Assembly: GCA_949285935.1 (NCBI GenBank)
Contig: CASEAH010000066.1
Span: 1 to 40,401 of the forward strand
Length of the DNA: 40,401 nt
Source: an uncultured Oscillospiraceae bacterium
Lineage (GTDB): Bacteria; Bacillota; Clostridia; Oscillospirales; Ruminococcaceae
Reading direction: 5' to 3'
Both the position numbers and the translations under genes were made by a program. Every line of letters starts with the position of its first letter. The first letter of the stretch is position 1. Shown piece after piece: positions 22,591-30,423 of this stretch. Under the pieces are notes generated by a model. It worked only from the letters and a program-made list of their open reading frames with translations, made no database searches and was not told the DNA's origin.

Positions 22591-24102
22591 TTATTTGGTA
22601 TTGTAGGGAGTCTTTTCCTTCAGCAGCACATCGTGAGAACCGCCTTCCACGATGCTGGTAGCCGACACAAGAGTAATCTTGGCTTTCTGCTGCAGCTCGG
22701 GAATGGAGAGAGCGCCGCAGTTGCACATGGTGGAGCGCACCTTGCTCAGAGACAGGCCCACGTTATCCTTGAGGGAGCCGGCGTAAGGAACATAAGAATC
22801 CACACCTTCCTCAAAAGAAAGCTTCTTGTCGCCGCCAAGGTCGTACCGCTGCCAGTTGCGGGCGCGGTTGGAGCCTTCGCCCCAGTATTCCTTCATATAG
22901 TTGCCGCCGATGTTTACCTTGTTGGTGGGGCTTTCGTCGAAGCGGGCAAAATAGCGGCCCAGCATGATGAAATCGGCGCCCATGGCCAGAGCCAGGGTCA
23001 TGTGGTAATCATAAACGATGCCGCCGTCGGAGCAGACAGGCACATAGATACCGGTGCGCTCAAAATACTCGTCCCGGGCCTTGGCCACCTCGATGAGAGC
23101 GGTGGCTTGTCCCCGTCCGATACCCTTTTGCTCCCGGGTGATGCAGATGGAGCCGCCGCCGATGCCTACCTTGACAAAGTCGGCTCCCGCCTCCGCCAGG
23201 AAAAGGAAGCCCTCACGGTCCACAACGTTGCCGGCGCCGATTTTGACGCTGTCGCCATATTTGGCCCGGGTCCAGGCCAGGGTGCGCTTCTGCCACTCGG
23301 AGAAGCCTTCGGAGGAGTCAATGCACAGCACGTCGGCTCCGGCTTCCACCAGGGCGGGGATGCGCTCCTCATAATCCCGGGTATTGACGCCGGCACCCAC
23401 TACATACCGTTTGTGGGAGTCCAGCAGCTCGTAGGTGTTTTCCTTGTGGGAATCGTAATCCTTACGGAAGACCAGGTACTTGAGCCGCTGCTGGCTGTCC
23501 ACCAGGGGCAGGCAATTAAGCTTGTTGTCCCAGAGGATGTCGTTGGCTTTTTTCAGAGTGGTGTCGTCAGGAGCGTAGATCATATCCTCAAAGGGGGTCA
23601 TGAACTGGGATACCGGGGTAGAGGGGTCCATCCGGCTGACCCGGTAGTCCCGGCTGGTGACAATGCCCACCAGCTTGCCGCCGGGGGTACCGTCGGAGGT
23701 AACCGGCATGGTGGAGTGGCCGGTGCGGGCCTTCAGGGCCAGCACATCGGCCAGGGTCATCTCAGGAGAAAGGTTGGAGTCGCTGGTAACCAGGCCGGCC
23801 TTATAGCTTTTGACCCGGGCTACCATGGCGGCTTCGTCAGCAATGGACTGGGAGCCATAGATAAAGGAGATACCGCCCTCTTTGGCAAGAGCGATGGCCA
23901 TTTTTTCACCGGACACAGACTGCATGATAGCGGAAACCAGGGGGATGTTCATGGAAAGAGGGCATTCTTCCTCCCCCTTGCGGTACTTGACCACAGGGGT
24001 GCGCAGGCTGACATTGGAGGGGATGCACTCCGCCGAAGAATAACCGGGGATGAGCAGATATTCTCCAAAAGTATGACACGGTTCATCAAAATAAAAGGCC
24101 AT
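22591..24102 (-). CDS. guaB: IMP dehydrogenase
   Basis: A 503-aa IMP dehydrogenase (IMP to XMP, NAD+-dependent, the committed step of GTP synthesis). The TIM barrel is interrupted by a two-CBS (Bateman) segment (about residues 100-225, with [19 protein letters not shown] and [19 protein letters not shown]). The catalytic loop has [20 protein letters not shown], with the nucleophilic Cys in GSICIT, followed by the IMP-site text [28 protein letters not shown], read here in parts. The N-terminus [23 protein letters not shown] is typical of the clostridial subgroup. The ATG at 24102 fits this family start; the ATG at 24111 is only 2 nt from AAGGAGG. Single gene; no purine riboswitch is seen upstream. 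Confidence 0.93.
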   Translation of the reverse strand: MAFYFDEPCHTFGEYLLIPGYSSAECIPSNVSLRTPVVKYRKGEEECPLSMNIPLVSAIMQSVSGEKMAIALAKEGGISFIYGSQSIADEAAMVARVKSYKAGLVTSDSNLSPEMTLADVLALKARTGHSTMPVTSDGTPGGKLVGIVTSRDYRVSRMDPSTPVSQFMTPFEDMIYAPDDTTLKKANDILWDNKLNCLPLVDSQQRLKYLVFRKDYDSHKENTYELLDSHKRYVVGAGVNTRDYEERIPALVEAGADVLCIDSSEGFSEWQKRTLAWTRAKYGDSVKIGAGNVVDREGFLFLAEAGADFVKVGIGGGSICITREQKGIGRGQATALIEVAKARDEYFERTGIYVPVCSDGGIVYDYHMTLALAMGADFIMLGRYFARFDESPTNKVNIGGNYMKEYWGEGSNRARNWQRYDLGGDKKLSFEEGVDSYVPYAGSLKDNVGLSLSKVRSTMCNCGALSIPELQQKAKITLVSATSIVEGGSHDVLLKEKTPYNTK

Positions 24103-24196
24103 TTGACTCATTTCCTCCTTCAGACTATTGCGAAATATCATACTCTAATGATACCAGATTGTCAAGGCGGTTTGCAAGAAAAACCGTAAAATAAAA

Positions 24197-24229
24197 CCGC
24201 TGTTTCCGCCTTTGAGACGGAAACAGCGG
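24197..24229 (-). terminator. terminator of the DUF805 gene
   Basis: CCGCTGTTTCCG (24197-24208) pairs with CGGAAACAGCGG (24218-24229). On the minus strand it is followed by TTTTATTTT. Confidence 0.88.
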
Positions 24230-24266
24230 CCCGTTTGTTTGTTGGCCGGAAACGTACAGATCCCCC

Positions 24267-24734
24267 TTACAGTTCGGGGCCCTTGTACCGGTCTTCCTGG
24301 TTCTGGGAAAAACCGTTGGGCTGCTGGTAGTTTTGTCCCTGATAAGAAGGCTGCTGCCAGCCGCCCTCCCCATAGGGGGCAAATCCTTTGGGGTTGGGTC
24401 CGTACTGGTTGGGGCCGGGGGTGCTGTCCTTGCACATCCATACCAGCACAAAGATCCAGCCCACCAGGGGGATCAGAATAAAGAGGTAGAACCAGCCGCT
24501 TTTGCTGATGTCATGGAGGCGGCGTACAGACAGGGAAAGACTGGGAAAGAAAACGGCAATGGAATACAGGTAAGCCACCAGCGCCAAAACCCCTACCAGG
24601 GATCCCAAAATATTGAGAAGGATAGAGACGATCAAATTGGCCAGCACAAAGTACCAGTAGGCACTGCGGCGGGCGCGGCCTTTAAAATTAAAGGCGTTTT
24701 TCCAGGCGGAAACAAAAGAATCAACCAGTTGCAT
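24267..24734 (-). CDS. DUF805 family membrane protein
   Basis: A 155-aa inner-membrane protein of the DUF805 family (YhaH-like). It opens with the family pattern FKGRARRSAYWYFVLANLI, contains several hydrophobic helices between residues 25 and 105, and has the conserved SVRRLHDISKSGWF turn followed by DSTPGPNQYGPNPKG. The C-terminus is a Gln/Asn/Tyr/Pro-rich low-complexity tail (about 115-155), cytosolic if topology follows the family. Function of the family is not established. The RHH gene lies immediately upstream in the same orientation (30-bp gap), so they may be co-transcribed. Confidence 0.9.
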   Translation of the reverse strand: MQLVDSFVSAWKNAFNFKGRARRSAYWYFVLANLIVSILLNILGSLVGVLALVAYLYSIAVFFPSLSLSVRRLHDISKSGWFYLFILIPLVGWIFVLVWMCKDSTPGPNQYGPNPKGFAPYGEGGWQQPSYQGQNYQQPNGFSQNQEDRYKGPEL

Positions 24735-24764
24735 GACATTCCCTCGCTTTGAAGATTTTGATGA

Positions 24765-24947
24765 TCATTGGATCTCTATATTCTCCACTCCATGGCTGAG
24801 GATCAAGTTGATCAGCTCGTTGCGGGAGTAGTTGGCCTCCGCGGCGATCCGGTCCAGTTCGGCCAGAGTGGTTTCTTTAATGCGCACGGTGATGACTTTG
24901 CTGCCATCCTCTCCCCGACGTTTAATGGTCAACGGCTCGTTTTTCAT
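24765..24947 (-). CDS. ribbon-helix-helix (CopG/Arc-type) small regulator
   Basis: A 60-aa protein with a ribbon-helix-helix pattern: strand KVITVRIKE, helix TLAELDRIAAEA, turn NYSRNEL, helix INLILSHGVEN. Such dimers bind short palindromic operators and are often autoregulatory, sometimes as antitoxins; no toxin-like partner is adjacent. The ATG at 24947 is preferred, with AGGAG 8 nt upstream; the ATG at 24953 is too close to that site. It is divergent from the TM2 gene across an AT-rich 115-bp gap that also holds a good rightward promoter, a likely place for its operator. Confidence 0.82.
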   Translation of the reverse strand: MKNEPLTIKRRGEDGSKVITVRIKETTLAELDRIAAEANYSRNELINLILSHGVENIEIQ

Positions 24948-24980
24948 AGTCATCACTCCTCATGACATCTTCATTATATA

Positions 24981-25010
24981 TTGACAAAAAGATTCTAAAT
25001 ATATTACAAT
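24981..25010 (+). promoter_or_regulatory. promoter of the TM2-domain gene
   Basis: TTGACA (24981-24986), 18-bp spacer, TACAAT (25005-25010), followed by the repeated AT-rich words ATATAATAC / GTATTACATAT that could form an RHH operator. The ATG is at 25063 with AAAAGGAG upstream. Confidence 0.75.
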
Positions 25011-25062
25011 AAAAATATAATACGATATTAAAATGTATTACATATTAAAAGGAGCCGTTTCC

Positions 25063-25458
25063 ATGGAACAAGTTCAGTCTGACACCCAAAGCGCGCGGGA
25101 GGGGATTCCTGCCACAAAATTCTGTAAGCACTGCGGAGCCAAAATCCCCACAGAGGCGATACTCTGTACCGCCTGTGGACGGCAGGTGGAGGAGCTGCAT
25201 ACAGGCAATCCTCAGCCCAACATCGTCATCACCAATACCAACACCAATGTTGTTGGCGGCAGACCTTTTCTCCGGGAGAAAAACAAGTGGACAGCCCTGC
25301 TTCTTTGTTTTTTCCTGGGGTGGCTTGGGGCCCACAAGTTCTATGAAGGCAAGGTTGGAATGGGGGTCCTCTATTTGTTCACCATGGGATTGTTTGGAAT
25401 TGGCATACTGGTGGACTTTATCGTTTTGCTGTTTAAGCCCAATCCCTACTATATATAA
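25063..25458 (+). CDS. zinc-ribbon plus TM2-domain membrane protein
   Basis: A 131-aa protein. A zinc ribbon at residues about 21-42 (FCKHCGAKIP...LCTACGR, two CxxC pairs) is followed by a Thr/Asn linker (NIVITNTNTNVV) and a C-terminal TM2 domain: KNKWTALLLCFFLGWLGAH with the GxxGAHKFY turn, then GMGVLYLFTMGLFGIGILVD ending in the conserved Asp. TM2 proteins with N-terminal zinc ribbons are common in Firmicutes; their role is unknown. Start ATG 25063 has AAAAGGAG 8 nt upstream. Single gene with its own promoter and terminator. Confidence 0.9.
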   Translation: MEQVQSDTQSAREGIPATKFCKHCGAKIPTEAILCTACGRQVEELHTGNPQPNIVITNTNTNVVGGRPFLREKNKWTALLLCFFLGWLGAHKFYEGKVGMGVLYLFTMGLFGIGILVDFIVLLFKPNPYYI

Positions 25459-25524
25459 ACAGGATAAAATTTTTGGAAAAAGAAAGGGGCCGCTGCAAAG
25501 CAGTCCGCATTTCATTCATAAATA

Positions 25525-25573
25525 AAACCCGGGGTCCTTTTGAGTTGAAATCATTCAAAAGGACCCCGGGTTT
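25525..25573 (+). terminator. terminator after the TM2 gene
   Basis: A 19-bp perfect stem (AAACCCGGGGTCCTTTTGA, 25525-25543, with its complement at 25555-25573). It is A- and T-flanked, so it can work in both directions, including for leftward transcripts arriving from 25865. Confidence 0.9.
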
Positions 25574-25864
25574 CTGACTTTTGGAGGGGGTTATTGCTAT
25601 CCATACCATAACGCTTTCGTTTTGCAGCGGTCTCTTTTCCTACAGCCGCCTCAGGTTCCCGGGCAGCCGGGAAAAACCCGTTTTGCCGGATCAAAACAGC
25701 ATCCTGAGGAACATCGAACAAAGCAGGCGGGATGCTCCTGCCTTTAAGCAGCACGGTACAGTATGATGGAAGACAAAAAATGTGACTCCCGGAAACCTGC
25801 TGTCGCCGCAAGGAAAAATCCCTTTGGTTTTCCGCAGTTCCGGAAGCCGGAAGCAACAAAACCC

Positions 25865-26239
25865 TTATGTCCGCTGGAATCCGTGGTAACGGGTACCCTG
25901 GAAGGTGAGCCGCCCCCGGTCACCTTCCGCCAGCATGCCATACTCCTGGCCATCCAGCGCCAGTTCCATTCTGTCACCGCTTTCCACCTGGAAGGTGGCA
26001 TAGTAATGCGTGTATGTATGATGGGTATGGGAGGAACTGTTGTGATGATGCCCCACAGCGGTGCGTTTGGCCACCACAGTGGCGTCCACAGTAAGAACAG
26101 GGGAATGATTGTTCCGGTTCCATTGCCCCACTCCCCGCACCAGTGTTACCACAAACACCGAGAGAATCACCACAAACATTGTCAGGAACAGGATGGGAAA
26201 AAGTGCTTCTATCAAACCAAAGCCAAAACCAAAACCCAC
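25865..26239 (-). CDS. DUF2500 family membrane protein
   Basis: A 124-aa protein with a GTG start, AAGGAGG 7 nt upstream. One N-terminal transmembrane helix (about residues 8-35: ALFPILFLTMFVVILSVFVV) is followed by the DUF2500 domain: LTVDATVVAKRT, a His/Ser/Thr-rich insertion (VGHHHNSSSHTHHTYTHYY), then ATFQVESGDRMELALDGQEY and GMLAEGDRGRLTFQGTRYHGF. Function unknown. The His-rich stretch (8 His within about 20 residues) could bind metal but is also seen as a variable loop in the family. It may be transcribed with the CAP-domain gene upstream (gap 47 bp). Confidence 0.85.
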   Translation of the reverse strand: MGFGFGFGLIEALFPILFLTMFVVILSVFVVTLVRGVGQWNRNNHSPVLTVDATVVAKRTAVGHHHNSSSHTHHTYTHYYATFQVESGDRMELALDGQEYGMLAEGDRGRLTFQGTRYHGFQRT

Positions 26240-26286
26240 GGCAATACCTCCTTAAAAGCCGCATCGTATACCGGCTCATCCGATAT

Positions 26287-27075
26287 TCAGTAGGAACAAA
26301 ACAGGGTCACGGCAAAAGACTGTCCTTCGATGCTGGATCTGGGACAGCTGAGAATGGCCAGCCCGAAATGAGAATACAGGGGGTCTGTCATGGCAGCGTA
26401 ATGGCTGGGGCTGTTTTTCCATAAATCAAACCACCGCTGTGCCTCCACTTCTCCCCCTACCGGCTGGTTGGACCACGCCAGATTTTCCGCAGCATTGGAG
26501 TATTCCACCGGCACCTGGGAATCCAGGACGGTATTCCAGGGATCCCCGTTGGGCCGGAGATGGGCGAAGTAATCGCAGACATACAGCTCTGCCGCCCGCA
26601 CATGGGCTGCCAGAGTCAGATCCGGGTTGGGCTTCAGGGGGGCGATTCCCAGACGTTCCCGCTCCTCATTGATCAGCTCCATGACCTGGTCTTCGATTTT
26701 ACTGGGGCTGTAGCAGCCTGTCGGAATGGGGATCTCGGTAATCACCCCATCGTAGGGCAGGGGAACGCCCGGAGCCTCCTGAACAGGGGTTTTGGCGGAA
26801 GCATCCTCCTCTTCCCCGGCTTCATCCGGTTCCAAACCCGCAGAGGGATCCTGGCTGCCTGAGGGCGGTGAGGGAGGAATCTGTATTTTTTGAGGGATCC
26901 GCTGACCGGGAGAACGAAGGCGTTCCCCTTTGGCAGCCATCCGTGCCACGGGATGCCGTGCCAGAGGCGGCATCCCTTTGCCGTGCTGATGGGGAAGAAG
27001 CAGCAGCAATCCGCAGCAAAGCAGAACCACCACTGCCGCAATAGCAAGCCGGCTGCAGAATTTTGGGTGTTGCAC
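26287..27075 (-). CDS. CAP-domain (SCP/YkwD-like) secreted protein
   Basis: A 262-aa protein from a GTG start. An N-terminal hydrophobic segment (residues about 9-28, LAIAAVVVLLCCGLLLLL) acts as signal or anchor. A Pro/Glu-rich linker (about 55-115) leads to a C-terminal CAP domain (about 128-262) with MELINEERERLGIAPL, LTLAAHVRAAELYVCDYFAH, AENLAWSNQP, WKNSPSHYAAMTDPLYSHFG and AVTLFCSY. The His and Glu of the CAP cavity (YFAH, AENLA, SHYAAM) are visible. Bacterial YkwD-type proteins are extracellular; their biochemical role is unclear. In some sporeformers such proteins are spore- or wall-associated. Confidence 0.88.
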   Translation of the reverse strand: MQHPKFCSRLAIAAVVVLLCCGLLLLLPHQHGKGMPPLARHPVARMAAKGERLRSPGQRIPQKIQIPPSPPSGSQDPSAGLEPDEAGEEEDASAKTPVQEAPGVPLPYDGVITEIPIPTGCYSPSKIEDQVMELINEERERLGIAPLKPNPDLTLAAHVRAAELYVCDYFAHLRPNGDPWNTVLDSQVPVEYSNAAENLAWSNQPVGGEVEAQRWFDLWKNSPSHYAAMTDPLYSHFGLAILSCPRSSIEGQSFAVTLFCSY

Positions 27076-27337
27076 AGGCGCTCTCCCCCTTCCCTGACAA
27101 GATAACGAACAAATGCCAGTGATTATTGGAATCCCAAAGACAAAAGTTGCATTTCAGGCTTCATTATAGCAACGGGTTACCCAAAAGACAATCCGGTAAC
27201 CGACCAAAGGACAGAAATAGTCAAAAAAAACACAAAAAAGCGGACAGCCCCGACATTTCGACGTGTTTCGTTCTTTCGAAGGGGTATACTGCTGTAGGAG
27301 GCGGGTAAAAGTCAAAATATGTAAGGAGTTGTTTGCC

Positions 27338-27502
27338 ATGGATGATTTGAAGCAGGAATATGTCTTGTTGTTCCAAGGAATTAGCGAGACAATCGACACA
27401 CTACAAGACCTGGCGCTCCGTCTCAAAAGGCTGCAGGCTGCCGCAGAGGAGACTTATCTGGAACGGTGTGAACGGGATGATGCGGAGCAGGAGGCACCAT
27501 AA
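27338..27502 (+). CDS. 54-aa hypothetical protein, probable coiled coil
   Basis: ATG 27338 with AAGGAG (27323-27328) about 9 nt upstream. The sequence is nearly all helical with heptad-like Leu/Ile spacing (LLFQGISETIDTLQDLALRL, KRLQAAAEETYLERC) and an acidic C-terminus. No family is recognised. It is isolated between the CAP gene (divergent) and the tRNA genes (convergent), with a bidirectional hairpin at 27552-27586. Confidence 0.65.
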   Translation: MDDLKQEYVLLFQGISETIDTLQDLALRLKRLQAAAEETYLERCERDDAEQEAP

Positions 27503-27551
27503 GGGGAAGTGAAGAATCAGGCGCCGCGGGCCGGAAAAGCCCCGGCGCAAA

Positions 27552-27586
27552 AAAATGGAGCAGACATCTGGCGTCTGCTCCATTTT
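27552..27586 (-). terminator. bidirectional terminator, mainly for the tRNA operon
   Basis: AAAATGGAGCAGAC (27552-27565) pairs with GTCTGCTCCATTTT (27573-27586). On the minus strand it is followed by a run of seven T, directly after the tRNA-Glu CCA end; on the plus strand only four T follow. Confidence 0.85.
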
Positions 27587-27660
27587 GGTGACCCGTGCGG
27601 GAATCGAACCCGCGATACCGCCGTGAAAGGGCGGTGTCTTAACCTCTTGACCAACGGGCC
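27586..27660 (-). tRNA. tRNA-Glu (anticodon TTC)
   Basis: 75 nt including an encoded CCA. Acceptor GGCCCGT pairs with ACGGGTC. D-loop TTGGTCAAGAGGTTAAG, anticodon arm CCGCC-CTTTCAC-GGCGG (anticodon TTC) and T-arm CGGGTTCGATTCCCG are all visible. It almost matches the standard Firmicutes tRNA-Glu. Confidence 0.97.
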
Positions 27661-27668
27661 ATATTATG

Positions 27669-27702
27669 AAAGGGGATAAAGGGTCATCCTTTATCCCCTT
27701 TT
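27669..27702. terminator. hairpin between the two tRNA genes
   Basis: AAAGGGGATAAAGG (27669-27682) pairs with CCTTTATCCCCTTT (27688-27701). T-rich tail on the plus strand (TTTTTT), only TTTC on the minus strand. So it terminates rightward (antisense) transcription better than it separates the leftward tRNAs; it may also guide tRNA processing. Confidence 0.7.
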
Positions 27703-27705
27703 TTC

Positions 27706-27782
27706 TGGTAGCGGTAGGTGGACTCGAACCGCCGACACTCCGGGTATGAACCGAATGCTCTAGCCAACTGAGCTATACCGCC
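27706..27782 (-). tRNA. tRNA-Met (anticodon CAT), elongator type
   Basis: 77 nt with an encoded CCA. Acceptor GGCGGTA pairs with TACCGCT allowing the usual end, D-arm TAGCTCAGTTGGCTAGAGCA, anticodon loop TTCATAC (CAT), T-arm GGCGGTTCGAGTCCACC. The paired first base and lack of the initiator three-GC anticodon stem fit elongator Met. A lysidine-modified Ile-CAT tRNA is the alternative but is less similar. Confidence 0.93.
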
Positions 27783-27902
27783 ATATACCGCCTGTTTTAG
27801 CAGGCGATAATCATTATACTGTATAGGCGGCGGGTTTGTCAAGGAAAAAAAGAAAATTTTCTTCCAAAATCAAACGATTTTTTTAAAAGGCGGGGCAAGA
27901 GC

Positions 27903-28535
27903 TTACTTGGTCCCGAAGATCCGGTCTCCTGCGTCTCCCAGGCCGGGAACGATGTACTTTTGCTCGTTGAGGTGGTCGTCCAGAGCGGCGCAGTAAATCT
28001 GCACGTCGGGGTGGGCCTCCGTGAGTGCGGCCAGACCCTCGGGCGCGGCGATGATGCACATGAATTTGATGTGCTTGACCCCCCGTCCCTTCAGCTGCCC
28101 AATGGCGTCAATGGCACTGCCGCCGGTGGCCAGCATGGGGTCCAGAACAATGACCTCCCGCTCGGTGATATCGGCGGGGAGCTTGCAGTAATATTCAACA
28201 GGCAGGCAGGTGTCGTGATCCCGGTACATGCCGATATGTCCCACCTTGGCGGCGGGTACCAGGTTCAGCACGCCGTCCACCATGCCCAGCCCGGCCCGGA
28301 GGATGGGAACAAAGGCCAGCTTCCGGCCTGCGATCACCTTGGTGGTGGCAGGGCCCATAGGGGTCATGATATGGACATCCTCCAGAGGAAGGTCCCGGGT
28401 AGCTTCATAGCACATGAGGGTCGCAATTTCGCTTACCAGCTCCCGGAAATCCTTGGAGCCGGTGCGCTCGTCCCGGAGCAGGGTGAGCTTGTGCTGGATC
28501 AGGGGATGATCCATGATAAAAGGCTTGTTTGCCAT
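27903..28535 (-). CDS. upp: uracil phosphoribosyltransferase
   Basis: A 210-aa enzyme making UMP from uracil and PRPP (pyrimidine salvage). Motifs: the start region [32 protein letters not shown], the PRPP-binding loop [14 protein letters not shown] (Asp and the ATGGS turn), and the C-terminal uracil-site region [29 protein letters not shown] before the ATG at 28535 fixes the start. It lies 278 bp after rpiB in the same direction, so it may be read from the fhs-tsa-rpiB transcript or from its own promoter; none is obvious in that gap. Confidence 0.95.
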   Translation of the reverse strand: MANKPFIMDHPLIQHKLTLLRDERTGSKDFRELVSEIATLMCYEATRDLPLEDVHIMTPMGPATTKVIAGRKLAFVPILRAGLGMVDGVLNLVPAAKVGHIGMYRDHDTCLPVEYYCKLPADITEREVIVLDPMLATGGSAIDAIGQLKGRGVKHIKFMCIIAAPEGLAALTEAHPDVQIYCAALDDHLNEQKYIVPGLGDAGDRIFGTK

Positions 28536-28813
28536 ATGATTTCCTCCTGTTGACTGGCCGCCCATGGGGAGGCGGCGGGTTTTGAGACGATAACGCGGGG
28601 ACAGGGATTGCCGGAGCTGACAGTGGCTGAACGGTGCCGCAAGGGAATGCTTCCCCGGACGGGAGAAGGCAGCCTTTTATGAGGAGCTCATTCTCTGCCG
28701 GGAAGCAGATTCCACCGCCGGGCCCCGCAAAGATCGCAAAGCGGATAAAAGCAGGCCTTGCCGCTGGGTGGAAAGTACCGGGGCTGTATGCCGCCCACAA
28801 GGCGGAATCGGGT

Positions 28814-29266
28814 TTACTTCAGTTCGCCTTTTTCCAGCAGGGAGATCTGCTCCACCCGCCGGGCGTGGCGGCCCCCTTCAAACTGGGTGTCCAGGAACAC
28901 GTCCACCAGCTCCATGGCCAGGCCCTCGCCGATGACCCGCTGGCCCATGCACAGCACATTGGCGTCGTTGTGCATCCGGGTATATTTGGCGCTGAAGTAG
29001 TCGCTGCAGCAGGCCGCCCGGATACCGGGGATCTTGTTGGCAGCCATGGAGACGCCGATACCGGTGCCGCACATGACAATGGCGAAACGGCATTCGCCGC
29101 TGGTTACTGCCTGGCAGGCATAAAGGGAGGCGTAGGGGTAGTCACGTTTTTCGTCGGCGGAATGGATGCCGAAATCCCGGCATTCAATCCCCCGTTCTTC
29201 CAAATGCTTCTTTACAGCCTCCTTCAGCTGAAAAGCGGCGTGATCGCAGGAAAGGGCAATGGTCAT
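28814..29266 (-). CDS. rpiB: ribose-5-phosphate isomerase B
   Basis: A 150-aa RpiB/LacB-family enzyme interconverting ribulose-5-phosphate and ribose-5-phosphate. Substrate phosphate and catalytic residues are visible: CDHAAFQLK (Asp8, His9), VMCGTGIGVSMAANK (catalytic Cys66 and the following anion hole), the RMHNDANVLCMG block with the base His, and GRHARRVEQI. Its ATG overlaps the tsaB stop in an ATGA arrangement (29263-29266), so translation is coupled. LacB-type galactose-6-phosphate isomerases are longer-range relatives; context favours RpiB. Confidence 0.95.
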   Translation of the reverse strand: MTIALSCDHAAFQLKEAVKKHLEERGIECRDFGIHSADEKRDYPYASLYACQAVTSGECRFAIVMCGTGIGVSMAANKIPGIRAACCSDYFSAKYTRMHNDANVLCMGQRVIGEGLAMELVDVFLDTQFEGGRHARRVEQISLLEKGELK

Positions 29267-29976
29267 GGTTGGGATACCTCCTGTTGTTTTTTCTTCAGCT
29301 CCCGCTCCGCCTGGGGCAGACGGAGATAGGAGGGGGTCAGCAGACCGCAGTCCACGGCCTGTCCTGCCCGGAATTTTTCCAGAGCCAGGGCCCCTACCGA
29401 GGCGGCCCGCTGCAGACGCAGATGGGGCTGCGCCAGGCGCAGCCCCGGCAGTTTTTCCGATAGGGTATTATAGCACAGCAAAGCGCCGTCGCCAACCAGA
29501 AAAACCGGTTTTTGCGTTTCCCCGGCCAGTTCTCCCAGCTGGTCAATGGTAAGGGCGGCGTCAGGGGTCAGACGGGAGACCCCGCCCTCCTCCAGGGCAA
29601 AGAGCGCCCCGTATACCTGGCCGCACCGGGCGTCCATGACGGCGGTGGCCACGCCTTCAAAGCCCCGGAGATTCCAGGCAAGGGCTTCCAGCGTGGAGAC
29701 CCCGACGCAGGGTTTTCCCGCCCCCAGGGCCATCCCCTTGATGGCGGCGATGCCGATGCGCAGTCCGGTAAAGGAACCGGGACCGGTGGTCACCGCCAGG
29801 CAGTCCAGCCCCGCCAGGGTCTCGCCCGAAGTGGCCAGCAGCTGCTCCGCCATAGGGAGCAGGGTTTGGCTGTGGGTCTGGCCGGTGCTGAGAAAGTATT
29901 CCCCCACCACCTTGTCCTCCTGGCAGAGGGCGGCGGAGGCGGCGGTGGCGGAGCATTCAAGTGCCAACAGCTTCAA
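29263..29976 (-). CDS. tsaB: tRNA t6A synthesis protein TsaB
   Basis: A 237-aa TsaB (YeaZ) protein, a partner of TsaD/TsaE/TsaC in making threonylcarbamoyladenosine-37 in ANN-decoding tRNAs. Actin-like ATPase fold: KLLALECSATAASAAL at the start, GQTHSQTLLPM, the diagnostic VTTGPGSFTGLRIGIAAIKG (split as VTTGPGSFTG and LRIGIAAIKG) and MDARCGQVYGALF. Start choice: AGGAG (29990-29986) abuts the ATG at 29985 with no spacing but is 9 nt from TTG 29976, which also matches the family start MK(I/L)LAL. I therefore prefer TTG; ATG 29985 would add three residues. It overlaps tsaE by 20 nt and rpiB by 4 nt. Confidence 0.9.
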   Translation of the reverse strand: MKLLALECSATAASAALCQEDKVVGEYFLSTGQTHSQTLLPMAEQLLATSGETLAGLDCLAVTTGPGSFTGLRIGIAAIKGMALGAGKPCVGVSTLEALAWNLRGFEGVATAVMDARCGQVYGALFALEEGGVSRLTPDAALTIDQLGELAGETQKPVFLVGDGALLCYNTLSEKLPGLRLAQPHLRLQRAASVGALALEKFRAGQAVDCGLLTPSYLRLPQAERELKKKQQEVSQP

Positions 29977-30412
29977 AGCGTTCATCTCCTGTGATGGTGA
30001 TGGTGCGGGACTCCTCCCCGGTGACGGAGATGTCCACAGTGATGTGAGGGTCAGGCAGAGCCTCCCAGATATTTTCGCTCCACTCCACCGCCAGAATGGC
30101 CCCGGAATCCAGATAGTCAAAGAAACCGGTGGAATACAGGTCGTCCGCCGTTTCGATGCGGTACATATCGAAGTGGCAGAGGGTGGGCTCCCCGGCTCCG
30201 CCGCCGTACTGGTGGACCAGGGCAAAGGTGGGGCTGCTGACCCAGGCGTTGGTCAGCCCCAGGCCCCGGGCCAAGCCGGCGGTAAAGGTGGTTTTTCCCG
30301 CTCCCAGCCCGCCGGTATAGGCGATGAGGTCCCCGGGGCGCAGGAGGGCGGCCAGCCGCTCCCCTGCCTCCCGGGTCTCCTGGGGGGAGTGCGTGTGCAG
30401 GATCATAGCCAT
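29957..30412 (-). CDS. tsaE: tRNA t6A ATPase TsaE
   Basis: A 151-aa TsaE (YjeE) ATPase that works with TsaB and TsaD in t6A formation. Walker A: YTGGLGAGKTTF (Lys40, Thr41). Also seen are SSPTFALVHQY, HFDMYRIETADDL with a catalytic Asp, and VEWSENIWEALP near the C-terminus (Walker B-like VEW). GAGGG 8 nt upstream supports ATG 30412. It begins 11 bp after fhs and overlaps tsaB. Confidence 0.95.
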   Translation of the reverse strand: MAMILHTHSPQETREAGERLAALLRPGDLIAYTGGLGAGKTTFTAGLARGLGLTNAWVSSPTFALVHQYGGGAGEPTLCHFDMYRIETADDLYSTGFFDYLDSGAILAVEWSENIWEALPDPHITVDISVTGEESRTITITGDERFEAVGT

Positions 30413-30423
30413 GGGCAGTTCCC

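Noticed and set aside
24103-24266. Purine riboswitch upstream of guaB
   Set aside because: No conserved three-way-junction core is visible; the region holds the DUF805 terminator and a short AT-rich promoter area.
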